Below are positions 1-6,297 of a stretch of DNA of 23,420 nt, one piece after another. Under the pieces are notes generated by a model. That model made no database searches. It was not told the origin of the DNA and was given only the letters and a program-made list of their open reading frames with translations. The stretch spans positions 1 through 23,420 of the forward strand of contig JANXDJ010000013.1 in assembly GCA_025059545.1 (NCBI GenBank). The letters run 5' to 3'. Origin of the DNA: Archaeoglobaceae archaeon (GTDB lineage Archaea; Halobacteriota; Archaeoglobi; Archaeoglobales; Archaeoglobaceae). How positions within the stretch are numbered: the stretch's first letter is position 1; every line of letters starts with the position of its first letter. The translations under genes and the position numbers were made by a program.

Positions 1-123
1 GATGCACTTTCCATTGAGGAGAAAAAGATGCTTGAAGCTCATGGAATATTTGAAAGGGTTGGAAACAAATTCAAGCTAACAGATTACGGAAGAAGATTTA
101 TGGAGGTGTTGTTAGGTAGATGA
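1..123 (+). CDS. C-terminal end of an unidentified winged-helix-like protein (partial)
   Basis: Frame 1 is open from the first base to a TGA at 121-123, giving the last 40 residues of a protein that begins off the left edge. The tail has the look of a winged helix: a helix (LSIEEKKMLEAHGIF), a two-strand wing (RVGNKFKLTDYG) and a final helix (RRFMEVLLGR). The stop overlaps the start of the following Csx1-family gene as ATGA, so the two are probably translationally coupled and functionally linked. CARF proteins with a C-terminal winged helix (Csa3, or Cas_APE2256/Crn1 ring nucleases) are known neighbours of Csx1. That identity is only inference from context, because 40 residues cannot settle it. 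Confidence 0.55.
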   Translation, partial: DALSIEEKKMLEAHGIFERVGNKFKLTDYGRRFMEVLLGR

Positions 124-1352
124 TCCTACAGGTCATCGGAAGACCCGAAGGTTATCAGCCTGTAGGATACAAGATAGAGGATCGTTGCTATGAAACTCCT
201 TTCTCTTCAGATGCTTTAAAGAGGCATTACGAAGATAAAGTTTTGCTTTTTGTTCCAAAAAGCCTACTTGAAGAATATCAAATAGACCTAAGAACATTTA
301 AAAGCAAGATAGAGCAAAAAGGTTTCATAGATTTCGAGTTAGAGGTAATTCCGTCAATTGGAGAATATGAGTTTAAAGATCGAAAGTTGAGCTACGAAAA
401 TAACTTTGACAACGTAGTTGTAGCAATTTTACTGCATTTAATTAATAGAAGACCAGAAAAAGTTTTAGTGGACGTTTGCACAGGTCAAAATGTCTACGTT
501 TTCGCTTTAATCGAAGCGGTTCGCAGATATTCTACTTATAGACAACTCGAAGGAATTCTTCAAGGTTATGAGTTTAAATTTAAGATTGCAACTTATCAGC
601 CGATTTTAAAAGATGTCAAGGAAGCTAAAATCGAAATAAACGATTTTTCAGCGAAGTCTTTCTTTTTCTTACCTCAAACTGAACCAGATAAGCTATGCAA
701 TAGTAAACACATAGAAATAAAGAGAAAAGCGGGAGAAATTGGAAAGAAATATTGGAATTTCAAGTCAAAATTTAGGGATATTCAAAATGAGCTAAAAATT
801 GCCTTTAACGCCATTCGCTATAACACTCCGTTGGCCTTCTACCAACTTTTAAGCTTCGATGCAAATGTCGATGAAATTGAGAGAGAATTTTCTCAATTCG
901 TGAGCGAATTTCTTGAAAAAGAGATTCCAATGAATTTAGGAATCTTTTCTGGCATTTTATTTACAGTTGCTATGTTCAAAAGCTTTAGAGAATTTAAATC
1001 AGCACTCAATAAGCCGACTATTGAGGAAATTGATTCAAAATTTTCTAAAATCTACAAAGAAGTGGAATTAGACGTTAATCGTATCTTTTTGGGCAGAGAA
1101 ATTGAAGAAATAAAAATAAGGGCAGAAGAAATGAAAGAAGAAATCAAACGAAGTAAAAGTATACTACTTTTAGATATTTATAAAAAAGATGTCAAAGAAA
1201 AGATTGGAAGCAAAGACATAAAAAGAAACTTCTTTGCTCACTGTGGATTCATAAAGGAGTATACAGAGCTGATATTTTATGAAGATAAACTTTGTATTGA
1301 GTGGAAAAAGGAAGCGCTTAGTAATATTAGGAATTGGTTGCTGAACCCTTGA
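120..1352 (+). CDS. csx1: Csx1-family CARF-HEPN ribonuclease (type III CRISPR ancillary effector)
   Basis: This 410-residue protein fits the Csx1 (MJ1666-type) family. The N-terminal half is CARF-like: after about residue 110 a strand leads into VDVCTGQNVYVFAL (118-130), matching the position of the DxTHG-type loop that binds cyclic oligoadenylate. The C-terminus has a HEPN R-x4-H motif, RNFFAH (R369 to H374), followed by CGF as in other Csx1 proteins. Residues 345-365 are Lys/Glu-rich helix. In the known family, cyclic oligoadenylate made by Cas10 activates a dimeric HEPN RNase that cuts RNA non-specifically. The ATG at 120 overlaps the upstream TGA (ATGA), implying a shared operon that continues to the left. 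The gene looks more A+T-rich than its right-hand neighbours, as is common for accessory defence genes. The loop reads CTG where THG is usual, so ligand specificity cannot be inferred. Confidence 0.87.
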   Translation: MILQVIGRPEGYQPVGYKIEDRCYETPFSSDALKRHYEDKVLLFVPKSLLEEYQIDLRTFKSKIEQKGFIDFELEVIPSIGEYEFKDRKLSYENNFDNVVVAILLHLINRRPEKVLVDVCTGQNVYVFALIEAVRRYSTYRQLEGILQGYEFKFKIATYQPILKDVKEAKIEINDFSAKSFFFLPQTEPDKLCNSKHIEIKRKAGEIGKKYWNFKSKFRDIQNELKIAFNAIRYNTPLAFYQLLSFDANVDEIEREFSQFVSEFLEKEIPMNLGIFSGILFTVAMFKSFREFKSALNKPTIEEIDSKFSKIYKEVELDVNRIFLGREIEEIKIRAEEMKEEIKRSKSILLLDIYKKDVKEKIGSKDIKRNFFAHCGFIKEYTELIFYEDKLCIEWKKEALSNIRNWLLNP

Positions 1353-1363
1353 CGATTTATTCT

Positions 1364-1380
1364 AAAATTTTTTATTTTCC
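1364..1380 (+). terminator. T-rich stretch after csx1
   Basis: Directly after the Csx1 stop the coding strand runs AAAATTTTTTATTTTCC. Archaeal transcription commonly ends at oligo-T tracts without a hairpin, and the next gene has its own TATA-like box about 40 bases downstream, so termination here is plausible. No stem-loop is seen. Confidence 0.35.
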
Positions 1381-1415
1381 TACAAATTATAATCATTTTT
1401 GTCACTTGCTCAACC

Positions 1416-1425
1416 TTTATTTAAC
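1416..1425 (+). promoter_or_regulatory. TATA-like box for the methylthiotransferase gene
   Basis: TTTATTTAAC is centred about 25 bases upstream of the GTG at 1446. No Shine-Dalgarno-like sequence lies between the box and the start. The spacing fits an archaeal promoter with transcription starting at or very near the start codon. Confidence 0.45.
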
Positions 1426-1445
1426 CTAACAAAATAATACTAATT

Positions 1446-2735
1446 GTGCGTGTTGCAGTTGAAACCTATGGATGCACGATGAATCAGGCGGATTCCGATA
1501 TTATTCGCGCATATCTTTCCAAGGACTTTGTCCTATCAAACTTGGAAGAAGCGGATGTAGTTGTCATTAATTCATGCGGAGTAATCGATTTCACGGAGAG
1601 GAAGATCATAAGGAGAATGATCGAATTGAAAAATGCTGGAAAGAAAGTTGTGCTCGCTGGATGTCTCTCGAGAATATCAAAAAATGCTTTAGAGCTTGCA
1701 GATTCCGCAATATCGCCAGATAATTTGGATAAAATTGTTGAAGCAGTAAATTCGACTTTTAATGGAGGAGTTCGATTTCTTGAATGGAGAGATGTTGACA
1801 AGAGTTGCTTACCGAAGTTGAGGAGCGAAGAGAACGCGATTGCAATCGTTTCCATTTCAGAAGGTTGTGTTGGACACTGTTCATTCTGTGCAACCAAATT
1901 CGCACGTGGAAAGCTCAGAAGCTTTGGCATTTCTGGAATTCTTGAAGAAGTTGAGAGGGTCGTGAAGCAAGGTTTTAAGGAGATCCAGCTGACGTCACAA
2001 GACACGGGATGCTATGGACTTGATAGGGGGGATTTTCTGCTTCCAAAACTACTCGAAGGGATAAGCAGAATAGAGGGAGATTTTAGGGTAAGAGTTGGGA
2101 TGATGAATCCACAGCATGCAAAAGAGCAAATAGAAAGATTACTGGAAGTTTTTGAGAGCGAAAAGATCTTCAAATTTTTGCACATTCCCGTTCAAAGTGG
2201 AGACAATAACGTGCTCGAGCACATGAAAAGAGACCATACTGTCGAAGACTTCTTAGAAGTTGTTGATGCCTTCAGGAACAAATTCGAGATAACTCTTGCT
2301 ACGGACATAATCGTTGGCTATCCAACGGAGACTGAAGAGTCTTTTTGGAAAACCTATGACTTGATAGAGGAAGTTAGACCGGATATAGTGAACATCACAA
2401 GGTTTTCGAGAAGAAAAGGAACGCCAGCAGAGAGACTGAAAGAGATCCCAGGATGGATCGTGAAGAAGAGATCAAGGAATTTAACTGAGCTTTGTATTCG
2501 AATCGGCTTGGAGAACAACAGAGAATTTCTTGGAAAGAAACTTGAAGTTCTGATAACGAGTCAAGGAAAGAGATGGATGCTTGCAAGGACGAACTCTTAT
2601 AGGGCGGTTATAACTACTGGAAAGCTTGGAGAATTCAAAGAAGTGAAAATAGGAGCATGCAGACACAACTATCTTTTAGATGAAGAGCTTTCGGAACATG
2701 AGAGTTCTCAATCCCTTCGATCCCTGGAAGTCTAA
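1446..2735 (+). CDS. tRNA methylthiotransferase, archaeal MiaB-like (MtaB/CDKAL1 type)
   Basis: This 429-residue radical SAM enzyme has the full methylthiotransferase layout. The N-terminal domain begins VETYGCTMNQADSD and holds the three auxiliary-cluster cysteines C10, C44 (NSCGV) and C73 (AGCLS). The radical SAM domain carries C-x3-C-x2-C at C141, C145 and C148 (CVGHCSFC). A C-terminal TRAM-like segment spans about 365-420. The archaeal family is expected to convert t6A37 to ms2t6A37 in ANN-decoding tRNAs, using two 4Fe-4S clusters and SAM. The start is a GTG at 1446, because the conserved N-terminus begins there and a TATA-like box lies about 25 bases upstream. The 3' end overlaps the next radical SAM gene by 38 bases. 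The substrate is inferred from the family. Confidence 0.88.
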   Translation: MRVAVETYGCTMNQADSDIIRAYLSKDFVLSNLEEADVVVINSCGVIDFTERKIIRRMIELKNAGKKVVLAGCLSRISKNALELADSAISPDNLDKIVEAVNSTFNGGVRFLEWRDVDKSCLPKLRSEENAIAIVSISEGCVGHCSFCATKFARGKLRSFGISGILEEVERVVKQGFKEIQLTSQDTGCYGLDRGDFLLPKLLEGISRIEGDFRVRVGMMNPQHAKEQIERLLEVFESEKIFKFLHIPVQSGDNNVLEHMKRDHTVEDFLEVVDAFRNKFEITLATDIIVGYPTETEESFWKTYDLIEEVRPDIVNITRFSRRKGTPAERLKEIPGWIVKKRSRNLTELCIRIGLENNREFLGKKLEVLITSQGKRWMLARTNSYRAVITTGKLGEFKEVKIGACRHNYLLDEELSEHESSQSLRSLEV

Positions 2736-3531
2736 GTTTTGTTCTTGTGGTCATAAATTATCCTTTAATCCCTATACTGGCTGTGCTCATCAATGCGATT
2801 ACTGCTATGCAACCTACATCCCGAGATTTTGGGAAGTTAGAGAGAAAAAAGCTCTTTTCCAAAATCTTAAGAAGGATCTTGAGGAGCTCGAAGGGGAAGA
2901 AGTAATTTCAATGTCGAACAGCTCTGATCCATATCCGCCAGTTGAGAAGGAAAAAGAGATCACGAGAGAATGTCTGAAATTGTTTAGAGAGTTTGATGCA
3001 AAAGTCTTGATAGTTACAAAAAGCGATATAGTGCTCAGAGATCTCGACGTCTTGTCTGAAATGAATGCGGTAGTTAGCATGAGCATTACAGGTTGTGATC
3101 TTCTTGAAAAATTTGCTCCTTCGACAGAGAGGAGAATTTTTGCCTTTCTTAAGATCTCGGAAAATTTACCCACTGTTCTAAGGTTTGATCCAATCATCCC
3201 ATTCATGAACGAAAACAGGTTTGATCTGATTGAAAAGTGCGATCCAGAGCACGTTGTTACTTCAACTTTAAAACTTAAGCGAGATTCTTTCAGAAGGATT
3301 GCTAAAAGTATTCCAAACTTTGGAGAAATGCTTCGAGAGCTTTATTTCAAAGATGGAGAAAAAATTGGAGGATATTGGTATCTTAAAAAGGATTTACGCC
3401 TGAAAATGCTGAAGAAAATAGAGGAATTTTGCGAATCCATCGGAATAAGCTGTGCCTTCTGTAGAGAAGGTTTTGATTTTAGGGCTAAAAGCTGTGATGG
3501 AAAGCATTTGTTCTGCAAAAAACTTTTATAA
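2698..3531 (+). CDS. Radical SAM protein, spore photoproduct lyase-like (SplB-related)
   Basis: The 277-residue protein starts MRVLNPFDPW and has the SPL-like radical SAM motif in NPYTGCAHQCDYCYATY (C29, C33, C36; C-x3-C-x2-C). Proteins of this small SplB-related group are widespread in archaea and mostly uncharacterised; true photoproduct repair activity cannot be assumed. Two extra cysteines precede the motif (C15, C17). A C-terminal group C245, C252, C255, C266 and C273, with C-x2-C spacing at 252-255, could bind a second cluster or a metal. I chose the ATG at 2698 because the family-like N-terminus begins there. An in-frame ATG at 2680 would add six residues and lengthen the overlap with the upstream gene. 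The overlap indicates co-transcription with the tRNA methylthiotransferase. Confidence 0.75.
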   Translation: MRVLNPFDPWKSKFCSCGHKLSFNPYTGCAHQCDYCYATYIPRFWEVREKKALFQNLKKDLEELEGEEVISMSNSSDPYPPVEKEKEITRECLKLFREFDAKVLIVTKSDIVLRDLDVLSEMNAVVSMSITGCDLLEKFAPSTERRIFAFLKISENLPTVLRFDPIIPFMNENRFDLIEKCDPEHVVTSTLKLKRDSFRRIAKSIPNFGEMLRELYFKDGEKIGGYWYLKKDLRLKMLKKIEEFCESIGISCAFCREGFDFRAKSCDGKHLFCKKLL

Positions 3532-3534
3532 TTT

Positions 3535-3540
3535 GGTGGT
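3535..3540 (+). promoter_or_regulatory. GGTGGT ribosome binding site of the DtxR-like gene
   Basis: GGTGGT lies two bases before the ATG at 3543. The same hexamer precedes the ATPase gene of this operon at 4795-4800. It pairs with the GGTGAT part of the archaeal anti-Shine-Dalgarno, which normally sits this close to the start. Confidence 0.5.
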
Positions 3541-3542
3541 AA

Positions 3543-3944
3543 ATGTCCAATATGGAAACAGAGTCTATAATTAGAACACTGTTCATAGCATGGGAAGAGG
3601 GTAATTACGTAATTGGTCCAAGCTATATCGCACAAAAGTTAAGTATACCAAAATCTACAGCACAAAAAATGCTTATAGAACTATCAAAGCTTGGATACGG
3701 CATATATGTTGAAAAGAAAGGATTTATACTAACAGAGCTTGGTTTAAAGGAAGGGAAAAGAATAGTTAGAAAGCATAGACTTTTAGAGTGTCTTCTGGAA
3801 GATATAGGTATTGATAAGGCAGAAATTTGTGAAGAGGCATCAAAAATTGATTTGATGCTTGGAAAAGGTCTTGAAATGCTAATTGAAGAAAAATACGGGA
3901 AAAGAGAGAGATGCCCATGTGGAAAACCAATACCTTTGTTTTGA
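3543..3944 (+). CDS. DtxR/MntR-family metal-dependent regulator with altered ligand residues
   Basis: This 133-residue protein has an N-terminal winged helix (about 1-70, including IAQKLSIPKSTAQKML) and the DtxR dimerisation/metal domain (KHRLLE at 77-82, EICEEASKIDLML at 94-106, CPCGKPIP at 124-131). It lacks the C-terminal SH3/FeoA-like domain, so it is a two-domain form. Aligned by eye with DtxR, H79 and E83 are kept (H78, E82). C102, E105 and H106 become S100, D103 and L104; H98 becomes C96. The usual CPHG reads CPCG. It heads a metal-uptake operon and is presumably its metal-sensing repressor. GGTGGT at 3535-3540 supports the ATG at 3543. A TATA-like TTTTATAA centred near 3528 would instead place a leaderless start at the ATG at 3552. 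Confidence 0.82.
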   Translation: MSNMETESIIRTLFIAWEEGNYVIGPSYIAQKLSIPKSTAQKMLIELSKLGYGIYVEKKGFILTELGLKEGKRIVRKHRLLECLLEDIGIDKAEICEEASKIDLMLGKGLEMLIEEKYGKRERCPCGKPIPLF

Positions 3945-4828
3945 TTCTTCTCTTGGCAATCGGGTGCTCAGAGGCCAAAATTCTCGTCTCTATTCCGGAT
4001 TTAAAAAACATAGCAGAGAAGATCTCGGATGAGAAAGTTGAAAGCATAATTCCCTCCTCGGTTGATCCGCATTACATCTCTATTAGTTATCAAGAACTTA
4101 GAAAAGTGGAGAATGCCAAGATCGTATTGCTCGCAAACTCGGAGTTGATCGGATTTGAGGCGGAGATAAAGAATGTTTGTGGAGATAAATGCCTTGATTT
4201 CAAGGAATACAACGCTACTCTGCTTGATTTCCGAGGAATAGGCTATAATCCACATGCTTACTGGCTTTTACCTGAAAATGCCTTGAAAATAGCGCTTACT
4301 CTGAAAAATAAACTCATAGAGCTACATCCAGATAAGTCAGAGGAATACGACAGAAACTACGAGAATTTCAGAAAAGAAATGGAAAATGCAAAAATTTTTG
4401 CTAAGGAGATCGTTTCAAAGGTTCAAGACTACGATTTCATCGCCATGGACCCACATGTGGCGTATGCAATTTCAGCGGTGCAATTGCAGGTTTCGATGGC
4501 TTTTCCAGAAGATCTAACGCTTAGCATGCATGAAATTGGGGAAGTTAAGGAAAGTAAATGCGTTTTAGTTATTGCAGAGTATCACGAAAAGACAAAACTT
4601 GAAGAGATCGCAAAACAAATTGCCTTGGAGAAAAAATGTAAGATTTCGAAGGTGAAAATTCTCTCAAATATGAGTCCAGAAGCTCAGTTAATCTCTAATT
4701 CAGTTCTTCTTGCTAATCCTAATTATCCAAACTCTGAAGATCTTGGTTTATTTTATCTGATTTCAATAATTGCTGTTGCAGAAGCGATCGCTCTGGTGGT
4801 TTTATGGCAATCAAAGCGAAAAATTTGA
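3911..4828 (+). CDS. Metal-binding protein of a ZnuABC-type ABC transporter, with C-terminal membrane anchor
   Basis: The 305-residue protein belongs to the ZnuA/TroA solute-binding family (cluster 9). It has an N-terminal hydrophobic signal (residues 8-18, VLILLLAIGC), then three His positions typical of the family's metal site: H54 (DPHYIS), H115 (NPHAYW) and H182 (DPHVAY). A fourth ligand may be an acidic residue such as E223. The region after about 275 ends in a strong hydrophobic helix (282-298) followed by QSKRKI, which looks like a C-terminal transmembrane anchor with a cytoplasmic basic tail. No His-rich loop is present. It would capture Zn2+ or Mn2+ outside the membrane for the permease encoded downstream. 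It overlaps the regulator gene by 34 bases and the ATPase gene by 25. The AIGC at 16-19 is only a weak lipobox. Confidence 0.87.
   Translation: MPMWKTNTFVLILLLAIGCSEAKILVSIPDLKNIAEKISDEKVESIIPSSVDPHYISISYQELRKVENAKIVLLANSELIGFEAEIKNVCGDKCLDFKEYNATLLDFRGIGYNPHAYWLLPENALKIALTLKNKLIELHPDKSEEYDRNYENFRKEMENAKIFAKEIVSKVQDYDFIAMDPHVAYAISAVQLQVSMAFPEDLTLSMHEIGEVKESKCVLVIAEYHEKTKLEEIAKQIALEKKCKISKVKILSNMSPEAQLISNSVLLANPNYPNSEDLGLFYLISIIAVAEAIALVVLWQSKRKI
4795..4800 (+). promoter_or_regulatory. GGTGGT ribosome binding site of the transporter ATPase gene
   Basis: GGTGGT sits three bases before the ATG at 4804, inside the coding end of the binding-protein gene. It fixes the start of the ATPase and matches the site before the regulator gene. 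Confidence 0.5.
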
Positions 4829-5523
4829 GCTACTCACATGGAAAAAACAAGGCTTTGAATAATTTGAGCTTTGAGGTCAAAGATGGTGAATTCATCGCAG
4901 TTCTCGGACCAAATGGTGCTGGAAAAACGACTTTGCTGAAGTGCATTCTCGGCCTACTCAAAGCAGAAGGTGAATTATGGGTTTTAGGTATGGATCCGAG
5001 GAAAGATCGAGAACTACTCGAAAATGTCTCCTACGTTCCGCAGAGAAGCACTTTGTCGCTCGATCTACCCCTAACAGTTGAAAAAGTTCTCACAATGCAA
5101 ACTAAGAAGCTTGAAAGAGGAATTTTAGAAGAATTAGAGCTTTTAGATAAGATGAAAATGCTTTTCAGAGAACTAAGTGGCGGATACCAACAGAGAACTT
5201 TGATCGCAAGAGCTCTGATGAGAGAACCGAAAATACTTCTTCTCGACGAACCTTTTAACGGAGTGGATCTTTTGAGCCAGGAAAAGATCGTTCAGTTGCT
5301 CGAAAAAGTTGATGCTACAATTTTAGTTGTCTTACACAACATAAATCCAGTTCTCCATGCTTTAGACAAGATCATGCTACTCAATAAGGAAATTATTGCA
5401 TTTGGAAGCTCTGAAGAAGTATTCAACAAGGAAAACATGCTGAAACTCTACAAAACAGAAATACCTCTTATAATCTGCGAAGAAGGCTTTGTCCATCCAC
5501 TATACGGTGACCACCATGGATAA
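4804..5523 (+). CDS. ABC transporter ATPase, zinc/manganese type (ZnuC-like)
   Basis: The 239-residue protein is a complete ABC ATPase: Walker A GPNGAGKT (35-42), Q-loop at VPQ (Q80), signature LSGGYQQR (124-131), Walker B ILLLDEP (144-150) and H-loop LHN (H178). The ending GDHHG is typical of the ZnuC/MntB branch. It powers metal import through the membrane protein encoded by the next gene. Gene overlaps on both sides (25 bases upstream, 8 bases downstream) make co-expression almost certain. The family is clear; whether the metal is Zn2+, Mn2+ or Fe2+ is not determined by sequence. Confidence 0.92.
   Translation: MAIKAKNLSYSHGKNKALNNLSFEVKDGEFIAVLGPNGAGKTTLLKCILGLLKAEGELWVLGMDPRKDRELLENVSYVPQRSTLSLDLPLTVEKVLTMQTKKLERGILEELELLDKMKMLFRELSGGYQQRTLIARALMREPKILLLDEPFNGVDLLSQEKIVQLLEKVDATILVVLHNINPVLHALDKIMLLNKEIIAFGSSEEVFNKENMLKLYKTEIPLIICEEGFVHPLYGDHHG
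5506..5510 (+). promoter_or_regulatory. GGTGA ribosome binding site selecting the permease start at 5516
   Basis: GGTGA lies five bases before the ATG at 5516. An in-frame start at 5489 would add nine hydrophilic residues before the first membrane helix and lacks such a site, so 5516 is preferred. Confidence 0.5.
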
Positions 5524-6295
5524 GATCTTGCTCTCTGTTCTTCTAATATCATTGCTCGTTTCGATCTCGGGAAGTCTTGCGATTTTTAGAAAAGCCTCTT
5601 TTCTAATCGCAGGCGTAGCTCATTCCGCACTAGCAGGAGTTGCTCTTTCGATTCTTCTTTCCTCGATAGGTATTAACAACGACTACTTTATTCTTGCAAT
5701 TAGCTTTGCAGTCGTTTTTGCAATCCTCGCTTCGTTTGCATCGAAGTTTAGCGATATCGACACAGGCATAGCGATCTCATTCGCTCTCTCAATGTCTTTG
5801 GCGGTTATATTTATCTCGATGATCCGAAATTTGTCAACAAAAGTTTGGGCTTTTCTCTTCGGCGAGCTATTTCTTATAACTATGCAAGATTTGATCTACC
5901 TGAGCTTCTCAGCAATAGTAGTGATTCTAATCTTCGGAGCTCTTTACGATAAATTTTTATTTTTCCTCTTCGATCCAGAAGGTGCGGAAGCTTCTGGAAT
6001 AAACTCAAAGCTTCTCGACTTGATCCTTGTTGCGATCATCGCAATCTCGGTCGTTGCAGTCATAAGAGCGGTTGGAGCGATTTTAGCCTATTCTATTTTT
6101 GTTGCTCCATGTGCAATTGCAAGAGATTTCTCAAGAAGCATCACACAGAACATTATTCTCTCTTTTCTAATTGCCTTTGCTTCTTTAATTCTTGGCATCT
6201 CGATTGCTTTCTTCGTTCCAATCTCGGCAAGTGCTCTCGGAGCATTCATAGCTTCTGGATTTTATCTTATAACTTTATTTATAAAAAATAGTTAA
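5516..6295 (+). CDS. ABC transporter permease, zinc/manganese type (ABC-3 family, ZnuB-like)
   Basis: The 259-residue, almost entirely hydrophobic protein has about seven or eight membrane segments. It carries ABC-3 family signatures: a loop around SFLIAGVAHSALAGVALS, a FDPEGAEASGI segment typical of the coupling region, and a late RAVGAILAYSIFVAPCAIAR motif. It forms the membrane channel for the metal captured by the upstream binding protein. Start at 5516 (MDKILL), directly after GGTGA, overlapping the ATPase stop by eight bases. The operon ends here; its stop lies two bases from the stop of the convergent PEP synthase gene, so the two transcripts meet tail to tail. Confidence 0.9.
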   Translation: MDKILLSVLLISLLVSISGSLAIFRKASFLIAGVAHSALAGVALSILLSSIGINNDYFILAISFAVVFAILASFASKFSDIDTGIAISFALSMSLAVIFISMIRNLSTKVWAFLFGELFLITMQDLIYLSFSAIVVILIFGALYDKFLFFLFDPEGAEASGINSKLLDLILVAIIAISVVAVIRAVGAILAYSIFVAPCAIARDFSRSITQNIILSFLIAFASLILGISIAFFVPISASALGAFIASGFYLITLFIKNS

Positions 6296-6297
6296 AT

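Noticed and set aside
1..1445. CRISPR repeat array near csx1
   Set aside because: I looked for regularly spaced repeats of 24-37 bases on the left edge and saw none. The gap after csx1 is only 93 bases of A/T-rich sequence.
1484..2005. 173-codon open frame on the minus strand within the methylthiotransferase gene
   Set aside because: It lies wholly antisense to a protein with clear radical SAM motifs, and its translation is Ser/Leu-rich low-complexity with no family signature.
6109..6291. 60-codon frame inside the permease gene
   Set aside because: It overlaps conserved membrane segments of the permease in another frame and has no independent start signal.
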